The notes beneath the pieces were generated by a model. It did no database searches. It saw only the letters and a list, made by a program, of their open reading frames with translations, and was not told the origin of the DNA. The translations under genes were made by a program, and so were the position numbers. Positions 46,680 through 57,500 of a stretch of DNA of 64,000 nucleotides are shown here, one piece after another; the first letter of the stretch is position 1, and each line of letters begins with the position of its first letter. The DNA comes from Channa striata (lineage: Eukaryota; Chordata; Actinopteri; Anabantiformes; Channidae). The DNA lies in assembly GCA_033026295.1 (NCBI GenBank), contig CM065173.1, forward strand, positions 28,364,812 to 28,428,811, in the 5' to 3' direction.

Positions 46680-46859
46680 TGTTACGCCCCTAGTCTAGGG
46701 GAACCAAGGCATCACACAATGTGCTCCCCCACTCTTCCCATTCCCAAGCAAAACCAGTGACCAAATGTTCTAATTTAAATGATAGCAATTTATGATCTTC
46801 AGATGTGAGCAGTGCCCAAAACAACAAAAAAAAAAACTAACAAAACCCTACCTGAACTC

Positions 46860-46911
<52 letters not shown>

Positions 46912-47237
46912 AGAAAAGATGAGAAAATAAAAAGGGCTTTTCACTCCTTCAACTGCTATCCGGTGCTCAATATTCACAGTGGACTATATACTATATGCTG
47001 GGTTAGTTGGGAGTGGCAGAGGTGGAGAGAGAGAGGGCTGCCGACATCTGGTGTTTATGAAGTCTCCAGCACCATCTTGTCCAATCGGTGGAGACAATTA
47101 ATTCAAAATGGCCAATCCAGAGACTTCACCTGTAGCCGATCCCTCAGACACACCCATACAAAGCACAAGTAGGAGGAGACAGACATCAAAACAATCTCAC
47201 AATAATTCAATTACAAATAATGACCCTGGTCATAACA
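46680..47237. mobile_element. Solo LTR with 5-bp target duplication
   Basis: 558 bp, begins TGTTACG and ends CATAACA. AGGAG occurs immediately before (46675-46679) and after (47238-47242). It interrupts LINE-A sequence, so the empty site can be rebuilt: 'ttgcttagaggag' then 'acatatata'. It has no interior and no second LTR, as expected after LTR-LTR recombination. Contains the A48 run. Confidence 0.85.
46862..46909. repeat. (A)48 run inside the solo LTR
   Basis: Uninterrupted homopolymer of 48 A. Length may reflect replication or assembly slippage. Confidence 0.9.
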
Positions 47238-47640
47238 AGGAGACATATATAAAGTAAAACGTATTGGTCCTAACACTAACTTTGGTGAGAGTTAAACAGT
47301 TGCACAATCCATTATTGTAAATTCAAATGTTCTTAGCTAATAATACAGTTTTGTCTCACCATTTTCTAATACTGTTAAATTACAAGATTTATTGAATTAA
47401 ATTAGGGGAGTTGCAAATAAAACAGTTTTTGAGTTTTCCAGTTTGGGTGTGAAAGGCTCAGACTAAGACTCTGAAATTACTTATAACTATGTTCAGTTCC
47501 AGCGTTTATTGGTAAGTTTGAGTAGAAGATTGCTGCTACTCCTCCACCTCGGCCTGTGCACTTCTTGACATGAAAATAATCATGACTTGGGGGGTCGACT
47601 TATTTTAGACTGACATATCTTCCTGCTGCAAACAAGTTTA

Positions 47641-47930
47641 CTTCTCCAGTGCTATTAACACAACCCAGTCTGTCCTGCTGGGACATAAAGACATTAAAGA
47701 GCATGCTCTGTGACACCTTCATGGTTCCCTGGTACCTCACTGACCGACCCCATTATGTCCATCTGCAGAAATGTGTGTCTGACACTGTAACCTGAAGCAC
47801 AGATGCTCCCCAAGGAACAGTTCTCTCCCTTTCTCTTTACCCTGTATATCTCAGACTTCCGGTACAACTCAAAGTCCTGCCACCTTCATAAGTTTTCAGA
47901 TGACTCTGTGGTTGTTGGATAGCTTGTATT
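47641..47930 (+). mobile_element. LINE-C (Rex1-like) RT fragment
   Basis: The plus strand gives LTDRPHYVHLQKCV, then APQGTVLSLSLYPVYLRLP with a shift, and near 47890 HKFSDDSVVVG, the FSDD-type catalytic block of this group. Shifts show it is dead. Confidence 0.65.
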
Positions 47931-47976
47931 TGTATATTAACCAAGCCCTGATATCTGCACAAGCCAGTGCATTCTT

Positions 47977-49375
47977 TTTATTCAATTCAATTCAATTCAA
48001 CTTTATTTATATAGCGCCAATTTACAACAAGGTCATCTCAGGGCACTTTACATAATAAAGTCAAGACTATACAAACAGGTAGAGAAAACCCAACAAATCC
48101 CCCTTGAGCAAGCCATAGGCAACAGTGGAGAGGAAAAACTCCCTTTAACGGAAGAAACCTCCAGCAGAACCAGGCTCAGGGTGGACGGCCATCTGCCTTG
48201 ACCGGTTGGGCAGAGTGGAAAGTGGAGAGAGAAAAGAACAGAGCAACAAAAGCAACAACAAAACATTGAGCAGGTTAATAGGACCAGTAGCTGCACACTG
48301 GAGGACACACAGCGCCAAATCCGGGGACACCTGTGGACAGGGAGAGAGAGAGGGGGAAAGAGAGGGAGAGAGACGACTACGGGACAAAGAAGACACAGAG
48401 TTAATGTCATACAGTGGTGACATTATAGATGTGGGGTGAGAGGAGAGAATGAAGAGAAGAGGAAGAGAAGAGGAAGTGGCACAGTGCAGAGTCCCCCAGC
48501 AGTCTAAGCCTATAGCAGCATGACTATAACCAACTATAAGCTTTATCAAAAGGAAGGTTTTGAGCCTAGTCTTAAAAATAGGGAGGGTGTCTGCTTCCCG
48601 AATCTGGACTGGGAGCTGGTTCCACAGGAGAGGAGCTTGATAGCTAAAGGCTCTGCCTCCCATTCTATTTTTGGAAATTCTGGGAACCACAAGTAGGCCT
48701 GCATTTTGGGACCGAAGTGGTCTAGTAGGATGATATGGTACTAAGAGATCTTTTAAATATGATGGGGCTTGGCCGTTTAAAGCTTTATAGGTAAGAAGAA
48801 GGGTTTTAAATTCTATTCTGCATTTAATTGGAAGCCAATGGAGAGAAGCTAATGAAGGTGAAATATGATCTCTCTTACCAATCCCAGTCAGTAATCTTGC
48901 TGCAGCATTTTGGATTAATTGGAGGCTTTTTAGAGAGTTACTGGGGCAGCCTGAAAGTAGAGAATTACAATAGTCCAATCTAGAAGTAACAAATGCATGA
49001 ACCAATTTTTCAGCATCGCTTTGGGACAGGATGCTCCTAATTTTGGCAATGTTCCGTAGGTGGAAGAAGGCTGTTCTAGAGATTTGCTTTATCTGTGAGG
49101 TAAATGACAAATCCTGGTCAAAAATGACTCCAAGATTCCTTGCAGTACTACTGGGGGCAAGAGTTATGTCGTCTAAAGTAGCGATATGGTTAGAAAACAT
49201 GTCTCTTAGACTATTAGGCCCAAATACAATAACTTCAGTTTTATCTGAGTTTAGAAGAAGAAAATTATACGTCATCCAGTCCCTTATGTCTTTTAAACAT
49301 GCTTGTAGTTTGATTAATTTATTTGTTTCATCAGGTTTCATAGATAGATATAACTGCGTGTCATCAGCGTTTTAC
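47977..49375 (-). mobile_element. LINE-A, 5'-truncated in the RT
   Basis: Runs from the RT catalytic region (ends just past 'gataactgcgtgtcatcagc') down to the ATTCA pentamer tail at 47981-48000. Highly similar to the other copies. At 49376 it meets an RTE fragment. Confidence 0.88.
48145..49341 (-). pseudogene. LINE-A RT C-terminal half, frame-shifted end
   Basis: 398-codon frame. It keeps the RT thumb and C-terminal region (RLDYCNSLLSGC, LLWNQLPVQIREADTL). Near 48550 an A-run is one base shorter than in the other copies, so the natural ending DKAYSWL is lost and the frame reads on through the 3' UTR. Catalytic YADD is cut off at the 5' end. Confidence 0.8.
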
Positions 49376-50080
49376 CGGTCCCAAGCTCAGATACATGATG
49401 TCAGGAAGTGCATCCAGCGTAAAGCCTGTGCCAAAGCAAACATGAGAATCACTAATGTGACTTCCATAACGCATGGGTCACAACTGGTGCTGCTGACCTG
49501 CAGGGTGCTGGTGGAAATTGGGCTACTGTTTGTGAGAGAAGGAGAGCAGGAAGGCCTGTTCGTACGCAGAGACGCAGAGAGGAAAGGCAAGATTGTGGGA
49601 CTTTGAATGTTGGGACTATGGTGGGGAAGCCTTGAGAGTCAAAGGAAAGCCAGTGGAAAGGTGTCAAGCCCAGAAGCTTAGGAGCAGGGTTTGAGTTGTT
49701 TTACCATGGTGTGGATGGGAAAGAGAAATGGAGCAGGAGTTATCCTGAAAGAGGATTTTGTAAGGAATGTTCTGGAGATGGGGTGATAAGTCTGAAGCTG
49801 GAAGATGAAGGTGTGATGTTCAATGTGAGTTAGAACAGAGGGAGAAATTCTAAAATGAGTTTGATGAAGTAATGCAAAGCATCCCCAGAGGTGAGAGAGT
49901 GGTGGCTGATGTAGATTTCAATGGACATGTCGTCAAAGAGAACAAAGGTGATACGAATGTGGTGACATTTGGTTGGCCCTTCAGGACAGGAATGCAGAAG
50001 GACGGATGATAGATTTTTAAACAAGGATGGAAATTTAGCTTTAGTGAATAGATTCTTCCAAAAGAAGCACGGACCCTAAC
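49376..50080 (+). mobile_element. RTE-type LINE 5' fragment (endonuclease)
   Basis: The opening 'gtcaggaagtgcatccagcg' with 'taaagcctgtgcc' resembles the start of fish RTE-group LINEs. Further right the plus strand reads VVADVDFNGHVVKENKGDTN, the endonuclease block with G/V-D-(L/F)-N-G-H-V of RTE elements (D kept). The copy is 3'-truncated at about 50080 and carries stops. Confidence 0.6.
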
Positions 50081-50084
50081 ACTC

Positions 50085-50215
50085 CTTATCACAATAGCAG
50101 GACCTCTAAAGGAGGCAGAGGAAAAACTACACGAGACACAATGAGCCAGTGAGTGAAGGACAGACAGGAGACAGAGAAGGCGTTGTTAGCAACGCCTTCT
50201 TAGAGGTAATTGTCT
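50085..50215 (-). mobile_element. LINE-A ORF1 start remnant
   Basis: 'ctaaaggaggcagaggaaaa' and 'acagagaaggcgttgttagc' match 36155-36260, the ORF1 N-terminus and its start region. It may belong to the same original insertion as 47977-49375, with the middle lost and an RTE piece in its place. Confidence 0.6.
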
Positions 50216-50875
50216 AACGCAAGCATCTGCCACATCCCGAGTCGTAGTCCTTGTGCCGAGAAATCAGTTATTTAAGTAAAATACGAGGTACGATTATAAC
50301 AATAAACAATCCCTGTTTCCATTTGGAAATAGCCTAATGAAATTTAACTTTTATAAAACCATTTGTATCATATTTGCTATGCAAATTTCGAAGACCTTCA
50401 TCTTATCAACATAATCAACATTCCCTAACAGGAAGGCATTGGAAGGTTTTTTTTTTTACCTTTTCAAAATTCCCACTGTCATTAAATCATCTTGATGACT
50501 TAATTAATCAACTTATTTGATGATGTAATTAATCAAATTAAAGACTGAAATGTTTTGGTTTTTTCACAATACAAATTCCTCTGAAATCACTATTCTATAT
50601 TGACCAGTTTATGTGTGTATTTTAGATGTCAAGAGGAAGGAAAGAGGAATTGAGAAACATTGAAAATGTCCAACATGAGAAAAGATGGTAATTCAAGGGA
50701 CATAGAGCAGAGGAGGATGAGGAGGAATGGTCAAGTCTGTCAAGTTCAGATAGCAGGTAACGTTAAAGTGCTCGTTAGGTCCTCTATTAAAGAACTTAGT
50801 TATTTATTTACATTTTCCAATCTGTAATCGGTTACGTTTAAAATACCAATTTCTGGATGTTTGGTCACAGTAATG
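50216..50875. other. No feature recognised
   Basis: AT-rich. Short repeated 'gatgacttaattaatcaa' words near 50490-50540. Confidence 0.4.
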
Positions 50876-50998
50876 GAAGTTGGCACCAAGGTCACCCTTG
50901 GTGGCTGGGTCCCACTCAGCGGTTCGGGTGGGACCAAACTTGTTGCCTTTTGTATCCCGACTAAATGCTCTACAACTGAGCCACCATTTCCAAACCCA
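50876..50998 (-). mobile_element. tRNA-derived SINE fragment
   Basis: The minus strand begins GGAAATGGTGGCTCAGTTGT with AGAGC (A box), and has AGTTTGGTCCCACCC as a worn B box, then 'ggtgaccttggtgcc'. Confidence 0.6.
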
Positions 50999-51879
50999 AA
51001 TATATGATGACTGTTTTTGTGTGGTTCTGCTCGTCTTTGTTTGTCCTAAATCACCAGACGTCCTGCTGCAGCACATTTGTAAATCGATTTGCCACAAAGA
51101 AAAGGAGTCTCCCTGTTTAATGGTCATTACTGTCTGTAAAGAGACAGGATCAAACAAAGGGCCAAAGCAAACCACGGGTAATTATTTAATATTAATTCCA
51201 TTTAACCAGGCTGTCCTTAGGGATGCAAGGATTTCAGGGACCAAGCTGTTTGAGGCTCCTGAGCTTGGCATCTCAGACTCTGTTTTAATGTATTTTTGTA
51301 TTCATGCTGACACTCATATAGATGCTGGCTGCTCCTTGTTTGTAGGTTGAACCATATGAATTGTCATAACAAAGTGTCTGATTTAAATAAGGGACACTTT
51401 TAGTTGCTATTTTTCACATTAATAAGTAAATTTATGCAGCAAGGTTTCTAAAATCTACTCCCATCCTCTTTCTGAACATAAGGTTTTTGGACCGATTAAC
51501 CATAACAATGGAGGGCTCAAACATGCACATGGTGTTAAGTATAAGTATAAGCAAGTCAGATTTTAGAACAAATAATTTTTATAGATATTGACAAAACAGA
51601 AATGTTGATCCATGATGCGCACAATCAGGGTAAAAAATGTACAAATGTGAAGGTGCAATTTCATATAATCTGTTTCATAAATCTTAGGTTGACCTTCTAA
51701 ATAAATGAGAAACTATAAGCTTTGCTCGAAAACTGCTAACCAAATATTCTGTTTTTACTTTCCTTAATAGAGGAATGATACATTAAAAACACTACTGTTC
51801 CCAAGCCAAACTTTGGCAAATCTGACCACTCAGCACTCCTGCCACAACTCAACCACACCAACGATTCTGAACCATGCAT

Positions 51880-52085
51880 GTTGGGTCAGCAGATGACTAA
51901 GGCACTGGCCTGTTTTTGATACCACGGACATAGGTTCAAGTCTTGGTGTACTCATCCAGTCCCCTAGTCTAGGGGTAGTACTTTTTGACGGTTCGAGTAC
52001 TTTTGGGATGAAGCCTGACTGTTGCTAATTGGTCAGATGCCACCCAGCATTTCACACTTGGAACTGAGCAAAAGAATTGTTTTTG
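51880..52085 (+). mobile_element. Possible tRNA-like SINE heads
   Basis: Two tRNA-like parts: 51885-51950 with 'ggttcaagtct', and 51961-52010 with CCTAGTCTAGGGGTAGTA (A-box-like) and GGTTCGAGTAC (B-box-like). Body not recognised. Could be chance. Confidence 0.35.
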
Positions 52086-53715
52086 TTTTGCTCACTATGA
52101 AAAGTCATAAGTGCCCTAGAGAATATAGCTGCAATAATCATTTAAATAAAAAATACACCGGGAGAGAGTGTTAATTAAGTTGGGACCATGGGGGGCACAT
52201 TTCTTGGTATTCCAGGAGCTTTGACCTTGGTATGGAAATGCAAATTACAATGCACTGCAAAGACTTTTACCCTTGTGGTTTACGTACACCAGTCATCAAG
52301 CTGGAAGACTGAGTACAGAAGTGACCACGACACATACACAAACACAGAAGGACAGCGATTAAAGGGAAAAGGGGACGACCATGAACCTGGAAAGAGATAT
52401 AAGGAGATCCAGTTTGTGTAGAACACATTCAGTAACCTTGGTTGGTAACATTTAGTTATACAGTAAAGATAATTCTTTTTTTTTTCATCTACATAGTTCC
52501 AATTCCCAAATAAGTCATTTCAAGGCATTTCAGTTCTCCGGACTATACAGACTATACATCGGTCCTCCTTAAGCCAGCCCCAGACAACAATCAAAGTAAT
52601 GGGATGACTAGAAACATCACTAACCTTGTGAGGTAACGTTACATTACTTATTATATTACTCTGTTAATATGAAAAGTAATATGTTACATAATGAGTTACA
52701 TGCAACACTGTTTAACTGTGGAAATTTGACAAGATTAGCTCATTTTGAAGCAAATTAAAAAAACGTTGGAGGGCAACAAAAGTCTGGAAAAGAAATTGCT
52801 GCAAATCAAAAATAAACTGAGGAGCGTTTGAAAACTTATTAGGTTAAATGGCAACAGGTTATGTTGCCAGTTAATGACTTGAAAAATTAGTTGTTGAGTT
52901 GAGCCATTCCCCTCTGTTTTGCAGAAAGTCACACTAAAGCATTAAGTTAAGCATAGACTAAGACCTAAGATCAACAAATGTTTATCAGGCATAAAGTGTC
53001 ATCACACAGTGATGCACACACATAGAGAGATCTGGGACCATTTGATAACTAATTAGATTAATTAGCAGCAGGTTAGTTAGGCACAAGACTGAAGGTCCAA
53101 ACTGGATGCACATGATCTTTGGGCCCTTTAAAGGGCACATTCATGAGTCTCAAATAAAGGCATCACTGCTTGGACTCAGGACATTTGGCACATCATGAAA
53201 GTAGTAGTAGTAGAAAATCTGGCAGCAAAGGCCCAGGACTGTTGAGCAGCTAGAATCCTGCATCAGAAAAGAATGGGTCAAGATTCTTTTCCTAAAACTC
53301 TAGCAACTGGTCTCCTCACTTCCCAGACATTTAAAGACAGACAAGGAGTAGGTACAATGATTTCCAGAATGCTTTCCAATGATGCAGTTCCTGCATTTAC
53401 TAGTGGTGCAACAGATCAAAAAGAGAAGCATTAGATCACCTCACAGTTCTTGTGTCATTGATGGGAGCAGCCTTAAGATTTCCAAGGTTTAAACACATAT
53501 ATCTTGATGTTCAAATGTTCAGCTGCTAAATGTATTTGCAGTATGAGGCATGGTGCTGTTTTGTGTTCATATTTTGTACTCATCCTTGAACAAGTGAATG
53601 AAAAGGTATTAAAATTATGTTGTACTTTAAAAGGTTTTTCCCAAAAATGACAATGTCTGCATGTCTGTCTGGGAAGAAAGTAGACCTCTTTGAAGACACT
53701 TCCCCCTCCCACTAT
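52086..53715. other. No gene recognised
   Basis: 52620-52710 has repeated 'gttac / attactt' words like 7080-7180. The rest is unique-looking. Confidence 0.4.
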
Positions 53716-53717
53716 GA

Positions 53718-53850
53718 CTAACTATAAGGTTTTGAGCCTAGTCTTAAAAGTATAGAGGTTGTCTGCTTCCTGAATCTGGACTGGGGGCTGGTGCCACAGG
53801 AGAGGAGCTTGATAGCTAAAGGCTCTGTTTTCCATTCAGTAAGAAAAGAA
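53718..53850 (-). mobile_element. LINE-A internal remnant (ORF2 end)
   Basis: 'gttttgagcctagtcttaaa', 'ctgcttcctgaatctggact' and 'ggagaggagcttgatagc' match the C-terminal ORF2 region at 32440-32550. About 130 bp, no tail. Confidence 0.8.
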
Positions 53851-53924
53851 GGAATAAAGGACAAAATATACAATCACTCCAAACATTCAGTCACCTGCTG
53901 AGAAGCTTCTTTTCATCCATCCAT

Positions 53925-54155
53925 ATTGTAGTCTCCTCTGGTCACATGCCAAAGTGTCCTTGAGCAAGACACTGAACCCCCACTTAGGTTCCCCCCCGGT
54001 GAGCGTCGGCCAGCTGCATAGCAGCTCCCCCATCGGTGTGTGAGTGTGTGTGTGATTGTGAGTGTGAATGGGTAGATAAGAAGCAGTGTAAAGTGCTTTG
54101 AGTACCAACAGGTAGAAAAGAAGGTAGAAAAGTGCTATATAAGTGCAGACCATTT
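53925..54155 (+). mobile_element. SINE body and 3' end
   Basis: 'tcctctggtcacatgcc', 'gtgtccttgagcaagacac', 'gcagctcccccatcggtg', 'gtgtgaatgggtagataag', 'gtgtaaagtgctttgag', and the end 'agtgctatataagtgcag'. This is the ordered body of a common fish SINE. The tRNA head is missing. The 'gctatata' word is also in the LINE-A 3' end. Confidence 0.75.
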
Positions 54156-54892
54156 ACACACATGCACTTGTCAATAGCTTTATGTGAGGACAGACAAAGT
54201 GGTTTGTGTTTGGTCTGGTTGTAAAAGGCACCAGGGATGACGTTTTCTCTCTCTTCTCACCACAGTACTGCAAACGGAGATGGCTGAAGTGCTCAGACAC
54301 CATATGGCTTCCTCCTTCTCTTTTTCTATGGACGGATGCACATTACAAGATATTTTCATACATTTCGGGGCTTAGGGCATATATTGTGCTTGTCAGCAGC
54401 TGGAGCTTGCATTCAGAGAAAATACCACCACAGATATTTGGTACAACAACTTAACATTGTTAAATGACAAGATCAATTTGGCTGCTTGTACAGGTCAAAA
54501 AATATCTGTTTGTTGTATGTATTTGCTTAGTTTATTCTGGGCTGAAAATGTGAAATGCATCTGGAAGCCAGTTTAGAAAATCCTGTCTGTGGCCTTTCTT
54601 TGTGGGTTTCCTTTGCATACTCTGGTTTCCAGAGACACTTGTTTTGTAATGTTATGTATGTCTGGTGACTTGTATGTGACCATGATCATTTACATGCTGT
54701 CCACAATCCGTGGCAGCAGACTGAATCATATTGTAAAAGCAGTTTCTCCTACCGTTTACATGGGAGTCTCTCGTAAGGAAAAACATCTCTGGTGGCTCAC
54801 AAAAAAATGTTATTTTACAGCCCCAATCCCAGCACCTCAAGCTGTCTCAAGTGTTTTACACCTCTGACAGTACTTCCTAAAGAGGTTTATAT
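54156..54892. other. No gene recognised
   Basis: An acceptor-like tract (ctcttctcaccacag, about 54258-54272) precedes an open stretch to 54454, but the protein has no recognisable domain and no partner exon. Confidence 0.35.
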
Positions 54893-55150
54893 TCAATTTC
54901 AATTAAATTCAACTTTATTTATAACAAATCCTCCTTGAGCAGCTATAGGCAACAGTGGAGACGAAAAACTCCCTTTAACGGAAGAAACCTCCAGCAGAAC
55001 CAGGCTCAGGGTGGGCGGACATCTGCCGTGACCGGTTGGGGTGAGTGGAAACTTAAGGGAGAGAAAAGAACAGAGCAACAACAGCAAAAACAAAACATTG
55101 GGCAGGTTAGTAGGACCGGTGGCTGCGCCTTGGAAGACACAGCTTCAAAA
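54893..55150 (-). mobile_element. LINE-A 3' end with internal deletion
   Basis: The worn tail (54893-54915) leads to 'caactttatttata', then jumps directly to 'acaaatcctccttgagcag', missing about 90 bp found in the other copies (the GCGCCAATTTACAAC region). It then continues through the 3' UTR. Confidence 0.8.
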
Positions 55151-55564
55151 CCTGATCAGCAGACTTATGAATGCAGCAAGGACTGGTGTAAATCTGAGCA
55201 CAGAGACTATGTACACATACTGATCTGATCAACCAAACAGTCTCTCGAGTGACCCAGGCAGCGTTACAGTTAATGAACCTGAAAAAGGTTTTGAAAAACG
55301 CAACAGGACAGACAAATATGGAGCTAACAGGGAGTTGGGACCTTCTTAAACCTACGAAATTTGAGAGATTTCTCGACAATATTCTCTTTTTTATCATGGC
55401 CAGTTCTTTCCAAACGCTGTGTGTGAGGTTGTCTAACACTGGGTTACCAGTAGAAATCCGTACCTTTGCGCAACTGTCCCACTGTCAAACCCAACAGCTG
55501 TCAGTCCGTTCTAATATTTCATGCTAAATGCCCATGTATAAAGCAGACGCACTCACAGATCATG
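55151..55564. other. No feature recognised
   Basis: Open frames exist on both strands (for example 55249-55527 plus) but none is recognisable. Confidence 0.35.
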
Positions 55565-55735
55565 TGCAGTCTTTCATGTCAGGTGCTCACCTGACCCATC
55601 CTGAACAACTTGGGCTTCAGTGTCTTGCTCAAGGGCAATTTTGACATGTGCAAGGAGGGACCGGGGATCAAACTGACAACTCTGGGATTGGTGACTGTTC
55701 TACCTCCTGAGCCACAGTCACCCCAGGATTTTTTT
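55565..55735 (-). mobile_element. tRNA-derived SINE
   Basis: The minus strand has CTGTGGCTCAGGAGGTAGAA (A box) and AGTTTGATCCCCGGTCC (B box), then 'gcccttgagcaagacac'. A good tRNA-type head with the start of the body seen at 53925. Confidence 0.8.
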
Positions 55736-57299
55736 TGTCTGTCTTTGAATAGGACAATCTGAAAAAACAGAGCTGCTGGATGAAGCATCTGGTTTCTGGT
55801 GACAGGTCAGTAAAGACTCCCTGCTAACATCAAGCTAATGTCAACAGAGGACTTTCATGTCAAAAAAAAAACTAGAGTAGAAATGTTAAAACATAAATAT
55901 TCAGTTTTCAGATGCTAAAACAGGAAGAGGGAAAAACAATCACAGAGATTTACTGGCCAGGAGCCAGGGACCAATTAGAATTTTGTTTGAGTGTGTTTTA
56001 GCATATGGGCTAATAAACATTCAGCTCTCTGATTCAAAGTGTGCTGTTGGCCTCAAGCACACAGAGACACAGGAGGTGAGGTGGTAACAGAAACAGATGG
56101 AGGAAAAGCTTGTTGTTGCCACTTTTGTCCTATTTTCTATTCAAAACCAGGCTTTTTGTTATTTAATTGCATATTTTGCATAGAGCTGATAGTTTCATAT
56201 TTGGGGGTCACTGTATGGGATGACCGCCAAGTTAACAGGGGCAGTGAGATTTCAACTGTGCGCTTGAAATGTACTTTTCTCAAAGTTTCATTTGTGTGTG
56301 TGTGTGTGTGTTTGTTTTTGCATTTTTGGTCTTTGCAAGGATTTGGACTGTCTTTCATCCACGGCCATTCTTCATTTGTGACCTTTGGCTGAATTTCTCA
56401 GAGTTGCATACATGATATCATGTATGTGTATATGTACACATAAATAGAGAGTGTGGCGATTCATTTTAATTGTACATATCACGTAAATCGGGAAATAAAG
56501 AGAATAAGAAGCTCTTCAGCATCCTTCTCCATCAGCAGTTGATACTCAGCCTTATATGAAAATTGTAGGGATCCAGGTTTGCCTTGAGACTATTATAACG
56601 TGTTTCAGAACCAGTCAGTCTAGACACAATTGATGTGAGACCTCTGACCTCAGTCTTCTCGTGTCTTCTCACAGAAGATTATGGTCACTCTATGGACACT
56701 TCATAGTCCAACATGAGTACAGCATTGCTTGCACTAAGTGCACAATCATGATCAGTGAGCCATTAATAAGCCCCACTGCACTAATATGAATCATTAGACA
56801 TTGTCAGAGGGCCCTGTAGTGATAAATCTGTAAAACGAAAACACAGTTGCTTAATTTGAAAACTGTGAGAACAAGGCTAAAATTAGGAAAAGGGGGGTCA
56901 AAAATAAGAATCTAAATCAAGTAGAAATGATTTAGGTATCTTCTTGCCTTACTGACATTTCTTTTTACTTGTCTTGTTTAATCAAATTCAATGAATCAAT
57001 ACACCTGGTCTCTTATAGGATTTGTACCAAGCAGAATTTAGGCCTGCTGTCAGTTCTGTCTGCAAGTACATTTGGCATCTTTTTGGATCTACCTACCTAC
57101 AGAACCACCAAATGCCTACAAAAGCACCATCACTGATAGAACTACACCATAGTCTGTTGAGCACCTGATTTAATCTATCTTTAGACTTTTTATCTTGGCG
57201 TATGTATCCATTATTTTGCATTTGTGTTGGTATGGTTCTGTCCCCTTTCCTTTCTTATTGAGCTGAGAGCAACTGTAACAAAATGATTTGAATGAATTC
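55736..57299. other. No gene recognised
   Basis: Contains a (TG)n run at 56292-56311. No exon or further repeat family supported. Confidence 0.4.
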
Positions 57300-57500
57300 G
57301 GTAGTCCCCGAATTCTGGGGCAGAGCAGTGCGTTCATGGCAGCTGTGCCATCAGTGTGTGTGTGTGGATGAACGGGTGAATGTGAAGCAACTGTAGAAAA
57401 GCAGACCGTTTACCATAGCAGTGTGTGTGTATCAAATTGCCCTGTAAGTCGCCTTGGATAAAAGCATCTGCCAAATGTCTAAACGTGAATGTATAAGGTT
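57300..57500 (+). mobile_element. SINE fragment ending in an L2-type tail
   Basis: 57300-57415 carries worn SINE body words ('ggcagctgtgccatcagtg', 'gggtgaatgtgaagca'). 57435-57490 is 'gtaagtcgccttggataaaa' with 'gcatctgccaaatg', the LINE-B type 3' end. Either a SINE that uses the L2 tail or two abutting fragments. Confidence 0.6.

Larger units (their letters stand above)
46470..47640 (-). mobile_element. Old LINE-A copy, split by a solo LTR
   Basis: 46470-46679 matches the RT region of the 32-kb copy ('ttagtttcatctgagtttag', 'gtagtttgattaattgattt'). 47238-47290 continues it ('gagacatatataaag', 'gtattggtcctaacac'). 47420-47640 matches the endonuclease region (34840-35045), so about 1.3 kb in between is deleted. 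Clearly older than the other LINE-A copies. Confidence 0.75.

Noticed and set aside
54258..54454. Possible exon YCKRRWLKC... after an acceptor-like tract
   Set aside because: No family match in either of the two open frames and no partner exon.
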